From the NCBI GenBank assembly GCA_902561795.1, contig CACERG010000015.1:1-49204 (forward strand): DNA of 49,204 nt, in the 5' to 3' direction. The notes beneath the pieces are model-generated. The model was given only the letters and a program-made list of their open reading frames with translations. It was not told the DNA's origin and ran no database searches. Below, piece after piece: positions 1 through 7,299 of the stretch. The translations under genes and the position numbers were made by a program. This DNA comes from an uncultured Bacteroidota bacterium. GTDB lineage: Bacteria; Bacteroidota; Bacteroidia; Flavobacteriales; Flavobacteriaceae. The number at the start of each line of letters is the position of its first letter. Position 1 is the stretch's first letter.

Positions 1-104
1 CCAACTATTAACTTTTTAACAATATTGTCAAGTCGATTGTTGATTTCTTGGGGGCTAAACAGGTTTTCTTTAATAAAGCAATAATTATATTAGCAATTAA
101 TTCC

Positions 105-1976
105 ATGAAAAATACAAGCACCTACACAGAAGATAATATTCGATCTCTTGATTGGAAAGAGCACATTAGGTTACGTCCTGGAATGTATATTGGAAAGCTT
201 GGTGACGGTTCCTCCCCTGATGATGGAATCTATATACTATTGAAAGAAATTTTGGACAACTGTATCGACGAGTTTGTTATGGGTGCAGGCAAAACTATAG
301 AAATAATTATCAATGAAAACAATGTAAGTGTCCGTGATTATGGAAGAGGAATTCCTTTAGGTAAAGTAATTGACGTTGTCTCAAAGATGAATACTGGTGG
401 TAAGTATGATTCTCGAGCATTTAAAAAATCAGTAGGTCTTAATGGCGTTGGTACAAAGGCAGTTAACGCCCTATCTGAAACTTTCATTGTTGAGTCAATA
501 AGGGAGAATCAGACAAAGAAAGTAAAATTTGAGTTTGGAATAGTTACAGAAGATTCTCCATTGGAAAAATCTAACAAGCGAAGAGGCACCAAAGTAATTT
601 TTTCGCCAGATAGGAAAATATTTAAAAACTTCAAATACTTGCCAGAATATGTTGAGCGCATGATTAAAAATTATGTTTTTCTTAATCCTGGTTTGACAGT
701 TGACTTTAATGGTAAGAAGTTTTTCTCTCAAAACGGTTTAAAGGACCTATTAGAAGATCAGTCAAACGAAAAAGACTTATTATACTCAATCATTCACCTT
801 AAAGGCGCAGATATAGAAATTGCAATTACCCACAGTAAAACTCAATACAGCGAAGAATACCACTCTTTTGTAAATGGCCAGCATACTACCCAAGGTGGAA
901 CACACCAAGCAGCATTTAGAGAAGGTTTGGTAAAAACAATCAGAGAACATTTTGGCAAAAACTTTGAGGCAGCTGATATTAGGAAATCCATAATTGCTGC
1001 GTTAAGTATTAAAGTAATGGAGCCTGTTTTTGAATCGCAGACTAAGACAAAGTTAGGATCAACTGAAATGGGTAGTGGATTACCATCGGTTAGAAGTTAT
1101 ATAATTGATTTTTTAAACAATGAATTAGATAATTTTTTACACAAAAATCAGGATATAGCAGAGTTAATTTTGAAAAAAATTCAACAGGCAGAAAAAGAAC
1201 GAAAAGAGCTTTCAGGAATAAGAAAACTCGCAAGAGAAAGGGCTAAAAAAGCAAATTTGCATAATAAAAAATTAAGAGACTGTCGTGTTCATCTTTCAGA
1301 TTTAAAAAAAGATCATAGGCTTGACTCTACTTTATTCATAACAGAAGGAGACTCAGCGAGCGGCTCAATTACTAAGTCAAGAGATGTAAATACACAAGCT
1401 GTTTTTAGTCTAAGGGGTAAACCTTTGAATAGTTTTGGTATGAGTAAAAAAATTGTTTATGAAAATGAGGAATTTAACCTGCTGCAAGCAGCTCTTAATA
1501 TTGAGGAAAGTTTAGAAAACTTGCGTTATAATAATATTGTTATTGCTACAGATGCTGATGTAGACGGAATGCATATCCGATTACTTTTAATTACATTTTT
1601 TTTACAATTTTTTCCTGAGCTCATAAAAGAGGGGCACCTGTATATTTTACAAACACCATTATTTCGTGTTCGTAATAAAAAAGAGACAATATATTGTTAT
1701 AATGAGGATGAAAGAAAAGAAGCATTAGTAAAGCTGAAAGGCAAACCAGAAATCACAAGATTTAAGGGTCTTGGTGAGATATCTCCTGATGAGTTTAAAT
1801 ATTTTATTGGTGATGACATAAGATTAGATCCTGTAATGCTAGACAAACAGACAACTGTAGAAGAATTACTTCTTTTTTATATGGGGAAAAATACTCCTGA
1901 TCGTCAAAAATTTATAATTAATAATCTTAAGGTAGAACTTGATTACGCTGAAGAAACAATTGAATTAGCTCAGTGA
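105..1976 (+). CDS. parE: DNA topoisomerase IV subunit B (ParE)
   Basis: ATPase subunit of the type IIA topoisomerase that decatenates and relaxes DNA together with ParC, encoded four bases downstream. The GHKL ATPase motifs are visible: [11 protein letters not shown] (Glu48, Asn52), DYGRGIP and [18 protein letters not shown] follows, and then the TOPRIM signatures EGDSASG (about residue 414) and DADVDG (about 485). The start is the ATG at 105, giving 623 aa. An upstream in-frame TTG at 48 would add 19 residues that do not look like the family, whose N-terminus runs into LRPGMYIG. The LRPGMYIG and KEILDN wording and the parC neighbour favour ParE over GyrB. Bases 1-104 hold nothing I can name. 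Confidence 0.93.
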   Translation: MKNTSTYTEDNIRSLDWKEHIRLRPGMYIGKLGDGSSPDDGIYILLKEILDNCIDEFVMGAGKTIEIIINENNVSVRDYGRGIPLGKVIDVVSKMNTGGKYDSRAFKKSVGLNGVGTKAVNALSETFIVESIRENQTKKVKFEFGIVTEDSPLEKSNKRRGTKVIFSPDRKIFKNFKYLPEYVERMIKNYVFLNPGLTVDFNGKKFFSQNGLKDLLEDQSNEKDLLYSIIHLKGADIEIAITHSKTQYSEEYHSFVNGQHTTQGGTHQAAFREGLVKTIREHFGKNFEAADIRKSIIAALSIKVMEPVFESQTKTKLGSTEMGSGLPSVRSYIIDFLNNELDNFLHKNQDIAELILKKIQQAEKERKELSGIRKLARERAKKANLHNKKLRDCRVHLSDLKKDHRLDSTLFITEGDSASGSITKSRDVNTQAVFSLRGKPLNSFGMSKKIVYENEEFNLLQAALNIEESLENLRYNNIVIATDADVDGMHIRLLLITFFLQFFPELIKEGHLYILQTPLFRVRNKKETIYCYNEDERKEALVKLKGKPEITRFKGLGEISPDEFKYFIGDDIRLDPVMLDKQTTVEELLLFYMGKNTPDRQKFIINNLKVELDYAEETIELAQ

Positions 1977-1980
1977 AGAT

Positions 1981-4563
1981 ATGAATGAAGATGGAAACTT
2001 TATAAGCTCAGAAGAATCGGTTGCCCTGAAAAGAGTGACTGGAATGTATAAGGATTGGTTTTTGGATTATGCCTCATATGTAATTTTAGAGAGGGCTGTT
2101 CCTGCAATTGAAGATGGGCTTAAGCCTGTCCAAAGAAGAATCTTACATTCAATGAAAGACCTTGATGATGGCCGATACAATAAAGTTGCAAATATTGTTG
2201 GTCACTCAATGCAATACCATCCACACGGTGATGCAAGTATTGGAGATGCAATGGTCCAAATTGCTCAAAAAGAGTTATTAATCGATATGCAGGGAAATTG
2301 GGGGAATATTTTGACTGGAGACGGAGCTGCAGCATCCAGATATATTGAGGCTAGACTGTCTAAATTTGCTTTAGAAGTAGTTTTTAGTCCAAAAGTTACT
2401 CAGTGGCAGCTTTCTTATGACGGGAGGAAAAAAGAACCAATTCATTTACCAGTAAAGTTCCCATTATTACTTGCACAGGGAGCTGAAGGGATAGCAGTTG
2501 GGCTTTCAACAAAAATTTTGCCCCATAATTTTAATGAACTTTTAAATGCAAGTGTTAATTATCTAAAAGGAAAAAAAATTACTTTATATCCTGATTTCCA
2601 AACAGGTGGTATTATAGATGTTCAAAATTATAACGATGGAAATCGAGGTGGTAAAGTTAGAGTTCGTGCACGTATCAGTAAAATGGATAAAAATACCTTA
2701 GTTATTAATGAGATTCCTTATGGTACAAATACTTCATCATTAATAGATAGTATACTAAAGGCAAATGATAATGGGAAAATTAAAATTAAGAGGATTGAAG
2801 ATAATACATCCTCCAAAGTTGAAATTTTAGTACATCTACCTAATGACATTTCCCCAGACAAAACAATAGATGCACTTTATGCCTTTACTTCTTGTGAAAA
2901 TTCAGTTTCACCATTGGGCTGCCTAATTATTGATAATAAACCCAATTTTATGGGTGTTTTGGATATGCTTAAAATATCTACCGATCACACCGTCCAGCTT
3001 CTAAAGATGGAATTAGAAGTTCAATTATCAGATTTAGAAGATCAATGGCATAATGCCTCTTTAGAGAGAATTTTTATTGAAAATAAAATCTATCGAGATA
3101 TTGAAGCTGCTGAAACATGGGAAGAGGTAATTTCCAAGATACAAATTGGTTTAAAGCCCTATACGATGAATCTAAAACGAAATGTTGTTGAGGATGATAT
3201 AATTAAGCTTACTGAAATTAAAATTAAGAGAATTTCAAAATTTGATTTAGATAAGGCGCAACACAAAATCAAAATACTTGAAACAGATATAGAAGAGGTT
3301 AAAAATAATCTTAACCATATAATTGATTACACAGTAAGATATTTCAATCATTTAAAAAAATCTTATGGAACAAATAGAGAAAGAAAGTCTGAAATAAGAA
3401 TTTTTGATGATGTCGATGCTAGAAAGGTAGTCACTAGGAACCAAAAACTCTATATGAATAAGGAAGAGGGTTTTATAGGAACCTCCCTAAGAAAAGATCT
3501 ACTAGTATGCGAATGTTCAGATATTGACGACATTATAGTATTTACTAAAGACGGAAAAATGCAAGTTGTTAAGGTAGATACTAAGGTTTTTGTTGGCAAA
3601 AATATCGAATATGCTGCCGTTTTTAAAAAGAAAGACCAACGCACTATATACAATATGATTTATAGAGATGGGAAGAAAGGGACTTCATTTATAAAACGTT
3701 TTGCTGTTACTGGAGTTACTCGCGATAAAATATATGATTTAACTCAAGGGAAGCCTCAGTCTGAAGTACTTTATTTTTCAGCAAATCCTAATGGAGAAGC
3801 CGAAATAGTTTCAATCTTGCTAAAAAATACAGGAAGTATAAAGAAACTAAAATGGGATTTAGATTTCGCTGATCTCCAAATAAAAAATCGTGCAGTTAGA
3901 GGTAATACAGTTACCAAATATTTTATTAAAAAGGTAGAATTAAAAGAGAAAGGCATATCAACACTTAAACCCAGAAAAATTTGGTTTGACAGAACAGTTT
4001 TTAGGTTAAATTTAGAAGAAAGAGGTGATCTTTTAGGGGAATTCAAAGGTGATGACAAATTAATCGTCTCAACCGCGAAAGGAACAATTAAAGCATTTAC
4101 CCCTGATATGTCTCTACATTTTGAGGAGTCAGTCGATAAAATTGAAAAGTGGTATCCTAAAAAACCTCTTACTGCAATTTATTTTGACCCTGAAAAGCAA
4201 AGATATTTTCTGAAGAGATTTGTTATTGAAAACACTAATCGTGAGGATAGTTTTGTTGTTAATAAAGGCGAACTTATATACTTTTGCTCTGATTGGAAAC
4301 CAATTCTTAGAATTATTTTTGAAAAACCTAGAGGAAAAGATCCAATTCCAAATTTAGAAGTTGATGTTGAAAACTTTATTTCTGTTAAGGGGTTCAAAGC
4401 TCAAGGAAATCTGTTAACCAAGAAAAAAATCAAAAGAGTAGAGCTTATTAACTCCTCAAAATATGAGGAAATAGAACAAACAAATCCCCTTGAAATAGAG
4501 GTATCAAATGATGAAACAGTCAATGCAAGCGACGACACTAGTCAAATCACTTTAGATATATAG
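1981..4563 (+). CDS. parC: DNA topoisomerase IV subunit A (ParC)
   Basis: DNA-cleaving subunit of topoisomerase IV, partner of ParE. The N-terminal breakage-reunion domain shows GLKPVQRRILHSM (residues 46-58), HPHGDASIGDAM and AAASRYIEARLS, with catalytic Tyr121. A long helical section (about 330-480) precedes a C-terminal beta-propeller-like domain and an acidic tail. No QRRGG-type GyrA box is seen, which supports ParC over GyrA. The length of 860 aa fits Bacteroidota ParC. It forms an operon with parE (4-base gap). The gene converges with the minus-strand lipoprotein gene, and I see no strong hairpin terminator in the 46-base gap. Confidence 0.93.
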   Translation: MNEDGNFISSEESVALKRVTGMYKDWFLDYASYVILERAVPAIEDGLKPVQRRILHSMKDLDDGRYNKVANIVGHSMQYHPHGDASIGDAMVQIAQKELLIDMQGNWGNILTGDGAAASRYIEARLSKFALEVVFSPKVTQWQLSYDGRKKEPIHLPVKFPLLLAQGAEGIAVGLSTKILPHNFNELLNASVNYLKGKKITLYPDFQTGGIIDVQNYNDGNRGGKVRVRARISKMDKNTLVINEIPYGTNTSSLIDSILKANDNGKIKIKRIEDNTSSKVEILVHLPNDISPDKTIDALYAFTSCENSVSPLGCLIIDNKPNFMGVLDMLKISTDHTVQLLKMELEVQLSDLEDQWHNASLERIFIENKIYRDIEAAETWEEVISKIQIGLKPYTMNLKRNVVEDDIIKLTEIKIKRISKFDLDKAQHKIKILETDIEEVKNNLNHIIDYTVRYFNHLKKSYGTNRERKSEIRIFDDVDARKVVTRNQKLYMNKEEGFIGTSLRKDLLVCECSDIDDIIVFTKDGKMQVVKVDTKVFVGKNIEYAAVFKKKDQRTIYNMIYRDGKKGTSFIKRFAVTGVTRDKIYDLTQGKPQSEVLYFSANPNGEAEIVSILLKNTGSIKKLKWDLDFADLQIKNRAVRGNTVTKYFIKKVELKEKGISTLKPRKIWFDRTVFRLNLEERGDLLGEFKGDDKLIVSTAKGTIKAFTPDMSLHFEESVDKIEKWYPKKPLTAIYFDPEKQRYFLKRFVIENTNREDSFVVNKGELIYFCSDWKPILRIIFEKPRGKDPIPNLEVDVENFISVKGFKAQGNLLTKKKIKRVELINSSKYEEIEQTNPLEIEVSNDETVNASDDTSQITLDI

Positions 4564-4609
4564 AATTATTAATGTTAACTAGATTGATATTTTATAGTCG
4601 GTAGTTAAA

Positions 4610-4984
4610 TCAATTTATTTTTTCAATCTTTCCCTTTTTTTTATTTTTTCTGTCACCGACTAGTGAATATTCAAAATTATAGCTGTTTTGGTTAGTGCTT
4701 AAGATTCTAATTTGAATAGGTCTTTTTTCATTATAGTTCTTTGCATTTAATTTGGTCAAAATACACTCACAATCATTAACCCATCGAATTTTTGCAGTAT
4801 CAATTATACCGTCAAAAAATTCTATTTCATATAATGAATCTCTTACGAAATATGATGTTTTTATTTCATTGTTAATTACATGACTAAATTTAAATTTTCC
4901 TTCATGAAAAGGCAAGCAATTCCTTTCTAAAGAGTAGCAAGAAAAAAATATAATTATGAGAAAATAATATACCTTGTAATTCAT
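4610..4984 (-). CDS. small conserved lipoprotein found after parC
   Basis: Predicted 124-aa secreted lipoprotein of unknown function. The N-terminus is a short hydrophobic signal ending FFSC, with Cys16 as the likely lipidated residue. This is a relaxed lipobox of the kind common in Bacteroidota. The rest is a beta-rich, soluble domain with a conserved-looking RWVNDCECILTKLN segment. From memory, homologues in flavobacteria sit next to parC and are often labelled 'DNA topoisomerase IV', a label that seems borrowed from the neighbour because no topoisomerase domain is present. The start is the ATG at 4984; an in-frame TTG lies one codon upstream. Confidence 0.72.
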   Translation of the reverse strand: MNYKVYYFLIIIFFSCYSLERNCLPFHEGKFKFSHVINNEIKTSYFVRDSLYEIEFFDGIIDTAKIRWVNDCECILTKLNAKNYNEKRPIQIRILSTNQNSYNFEYSLVGDRKNKKKGKIEKIN

Positions 4985-4997
4985 CAAAACAAAAATA

Positions 4998-5402
4998 TCA
5001 AGATTTTGGTGAAAATGTTAAAAAGCTACCGTCCTTGTATATTTGTATAATTTGAACTACATCCGAATTAGTTTTAATCTCCACTGGACTCTGTTTATTG
5101 GTTAAAACATTTAATGATTTTTTTAAATCTGAGTCTATTTTACTTTTAACAAATTTATTATCAGATTTTAAAGAAGGGGAGGGCTTGAGGCTATTATCAA
5201 ATAACAACCAGTCTAGGGTCACTTCTTCAAAGCTATTCACGATTTTTAAAATAAAATCTAAGCTAGGTTTATTCCTTTTTGACATGACATGTGAAACAGA
5301 TGAACGCTGAACCCCAATTTGTTCAGCAAATGAGGCAGAATTTAAATTGTTACTTACCATTATCTCATTTAGACGTGAAATGAAAAAATCTATGTTTAAC
5401 AT
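4998..5402 (-). CDS. XRE-family HTH transcriptional regulator
   Basis: DNA-binding regulator of 134 aa. Residues about 6-66 form a Cro/CI-type helix-turn-helix: LNEIMVSNNLNSASFAEQIG, then QRSSVSHVMSKRNKPSLDFILKIV. A charged linker follows, and then a short C-terminal strand segment, VVQIIQIYKDGSFLTFSP, which resembles the tail of other flavobacterial XRE proteins. It is divergent from the carboxypeptidase gene at 5655. A half-site, ATTTACA, lies directly before its ATG on the coding strand (5403-5409), and more copies lie in the shared upstream region. I infer autoregulation plus control of the divergent gene. The effector and target range are unknown. Confidence 0.85.
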   Translation of the reverse strand: MLNIDFFISRLNEIMVSNNLNSASFAEQIGVQRSSVSHVMSKRNKPSLDFILKIVNSFEEVTLDWLLFDNSLKPSPSLKSDNKFVKSKIDSDLKKSLNVLTNKQSPVEIKTNSDVVQIIQIYKDGSFLTFSPKS

Positions 5403-5654
5403 TGTAAATTTTTATGAGTTAATTCTTCAATGTATTAAATTAATTTTAATAAAACAAGTCTTATTTTATTGAATATATACTTTATATATTTTTTGTAAAT
5501 ACTTGAAAAACAATATTATAAATCATTAAATTTTCACTTCGTATACATTTGTAAATTTAGCACTTCCATAGAATAAAAATAAATAAAGTTCAATATAATC
5601 TATGTTTACATATGTTTACAAATCGTTGTTTACATTTGTATGTAAACTATGTAG
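5403..5654. promoter_or_regulatory. divergent regulatory region with repeated GTTTACA/TGTAAAY half-sites
   Basis: This 252-bp gene-free stretch lies between the XRE regulator and the carboxypeptidase. GTTTACA occurs at 5604-5610, 5614-5620 and 5628-5634, the first two inside a tandem TATGTTTACA (5601-5620). The inverse TGTAAAC is at 5641-5647. TGTAAAT occurs at 5403-5409, 5494-5500 and 5550-5556. The 10-mer TACATTTGTA occurs at both 5544-5553 and 5631-5640. The repeated half-sites beside an HTH gene suggest an operator array. The binding protein is inferred, not shown. Confidence 0.6.
5628..5647. promoter_or_regulatory. perfect inverted repeat, putative operator for the XRE regulator
   Basis: GTTTACA (5628-5634), a 6-bp spacer, then its exact reverse complement TGTAAAC (5641-5647). 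The site ends 7 bp before the ATG of the carboxypeptidase gene, so a bound protein would cover the start region of that gene. This is the strongest dyad in the divergent region. Confidence 0.55.
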
Positions 5655-6752
5655 ATGAATTATAAAAGATATTTCCCTCCATCTTATTTAGAAGAACAAT
5701 TAAAAAATTTTAATCCTAATGTTAAAAGAACTGTTCTTGGCAGATCTGTGAATGGTCTCCCAGTCTATCAATTGCAAATTGGTAATGGTGATCAAAATAT
5801 TTTGATGTGGTCTCAGATGCATGGAAATGAAACGACTACTACAATAGCCTTGTTAGATTTTATTTCTTGGTTATTAAAGCGTGAGCAGTCTGAATTTTTA
5901 AAGTTTTTTAGTTTTTTTATTATTCCCCAACTAAATCCTGATGGATCTAAATTATATACCCGTGAAAATTTTAACGGTGTTGATTTAAATCGTGACGCAA
6001 TCCATTTAAGTCAACCTGAAAGTATAATACTTCGCAATGCATATGAGAAAATTTTACCACAGTATGCTATTAATCTTCATGGGCAAAGAACCATTTATGG
6101 TTCTGGACCTGACGGTCCCCCAGCAACAATTTCGTTTCTCTCTCCAAGCGCTGACTCGAAAAAGTCAATTACCTCCTCAAGAGCGAAAGCTATGATTGCT
6201 ATCGCTTCAATTAGAAATGAATTAGAAAAACAGCTTTCGGGAGGGATAAGCCGTTATGATGACCAATTTAATCCTAACTGTGTTGGAGATTATTTCTCAA
6301 AATGTGGGACTCCAACTATTTTATTTGAAGCGGGGCATTATATGAAAGATTATTTCAGGGTCAAAGTAAGGCGTTTTGTTCTAGAAGCATACAAAATCTT
6401 ATTTAAGCATCTTATGCTGAAATCAAACGGAGGTTCAGTTAAATCTTACCTTTCAATTCCCCAAAACACAAGTAATTATGTTGATTTAATTGTAAGTAAT
6501 ATCACAATAAAAGAGGATAAAAATCTATCTAAAAATCAACAGTTAGCAATTCAATACATTGAGAAATTGAAAAATCAAAAGATAATTTTTTTACCTTCCC
6601 TTGTGACTTATGGAAAAAATTTGAAATTAAAAGCACATAATTTTCTTGATTTTACTGATGTTAAAAAAGACAATTGCATTATTTTCAAAAAAGGTGCAAT
6701 TATAAATACCGACCCATTTAATAAATTATTTTCATTAAACACGTTTATTTAA
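5655..6752 (+). CDS. M14-family zinc carboxypeptidase
   Basis: Predicted metallocarboxypeptidase that removes C-terminal residues from peptides or a related substrate. Zinc ligands and catalytic residues of the M14 family are in order: HGNE (His56, Glu59), NPDG (94-97), NGVDLNRD (107-114), the third ligand His142 in INLHGQ, and the catalytic Glu225 in ILFEAGHY. The domain fills about residues 1-250; the last 110 residues are not recognised. I see no signal peptide, so a cytoplasmic location is likely. The gene is divergent from an XRE regulator, and its ATG follows the operator-like inverted repeat at 5628-5647. The substrate is unknown. Confidence 0.85.
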   Translation: MNYKRYFPPSYLEEQLKNFNPNVKRTVLGRSVNGLPVYQLQIGNGDQNILMWSQMHGNETTTTIALLDFISWLLKREQSEFLKFFSFFIIPQLNPDGSKLYTRENFNGVDLNRDAIHLSQPESIILRNAYEKILPQYAINLHGQRTIYGSGPDGPPATISFLSPSADSKKSITSSRAKAMIAIASIRNELEKQLSGGISRYDDQFNPNCVGDYFSKCGTPTILFEAGHYMKDYFRVKVRRFVLEAYKILFKHLMLKSNGGSVKSYLSIPQNTSNYVDLIVSNITIKEDKNLSKNQQLAIQYIEKLKNQKIIFLPSLVTYGKNLKLKAHNFLDFTDVKKDNCIIFKKGAIINTDPFNKLFSLNTFI

Positions 6753-6786
6753 AGAATTATTCTCAATAAAAAACAAATATTATCAT

Positions 6787-6794
6787 TAAATTTG
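6787..6794 (+). promoter_or_regulatory. possible -7 promoter box (TAAATTTG) before the Lrp-type gene
   Basis: TAAATTTG matches the Bacteroidota -7 consensus TAnnTTTG and lies 22 bases before the ATG at 6817. That would give a start site near 6801. No clear TTG -33 element lies at the expected distance, so this is only a weak call. Confidence 0.4.
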
Positions 6795-6816
6795 CAGTCA
6801 TTTCAAATACATAAAA

Positions 6817-7299
6817 ATGAGTAAAGTAACCTTAGACGAAATAGATCACCAAATTCTCGATATACTTATTGATAATACTCGGATCCCTTTCACTGATATT
6901 TCAAAGCGTCTTTTAATCTCAGCAGGAACTGTACATGTTCGGGTAAAAAAAATGGAAGAAGCAGGAATAATTAAAGGATCATCTTTAAATCTTGATTACG
7001 TTAAACTAGGTTATTCCTTTATAGCATACGTTGGTATATTCTTGGAAAAAACCGCTGCAACCGAACAAGTTCTTAATTCCTTAAAGCAAATTCCCTTTAT
7101 AACTGTGGCTCATATAACTACAGGAAAATTCAATGTTTTTTGTAAGGTTCGAGCACGTGATACTCACCATGCAAAAGACATAATATTTATGATCGATGAT
7201 GTTGAGGGTGTTTCAAGAACTGAAACAATGATTTCCCTTGAAGAAAGTATAAATGATAAAAAAAGGTTAATGCATCATATTTTTAATGAATTAAATTGA
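6817..7299 (+). CDS. Lrp/AsnC-family transcriptional regulator
   Basis: Regulator of 160 aa in the leucine-responsive family. The N-terminal winged HTH is clear (LDEIDHQILDILIDNTRIPFTDISKRLLIS, then GTVHVRVKKMEEAGIIKG, residues 6-54). A C-terminal RAM/AsnC ligand-binding domain follows (YSFIAYVGIFLEK, ITTGKFNVFCKVRARDTHHAKDII). Such proteins usually bind amino acids and act as dimers or octamers. Its stop codon overlaps the ATG of ppc by one base (TGATG), so the two are probably translationally coupled. Control of anaplerotic carbon flow by an amino-acid signal is an inference from this pairing. Confidence 0.9.
   Translation: MSKVTLDEIDHQILDILIDNTRIPFTDISKRLLISAGTVHVRVKKMEEAGIIKGSSLNLDYVKLGYSFIAYVGIFLEKTAATEQVLNSLKQIPFITVAHITTGKFNVFCKVRARDTHHAKDIIFMIDDVEGVSRTETMISLEESINDKKRLMHHIFNELN

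Noticed and set aside
4564-4609. Possible terminator between parC and the convergent lipoprotein gene
   Set aside because: Only a weak ATTGAT/ATCAAT pairing with a loop of about 20 bases is seen; it is not stable enough to call.
5601-5647. Short repeats that could suggest a CRISPR array or tandem repeat element
   Set aside because: Units are only 7-10 bases with irregular spacing and no spacer-repeat periodicity. They fit operator half-sites better, and no cas genes are present.
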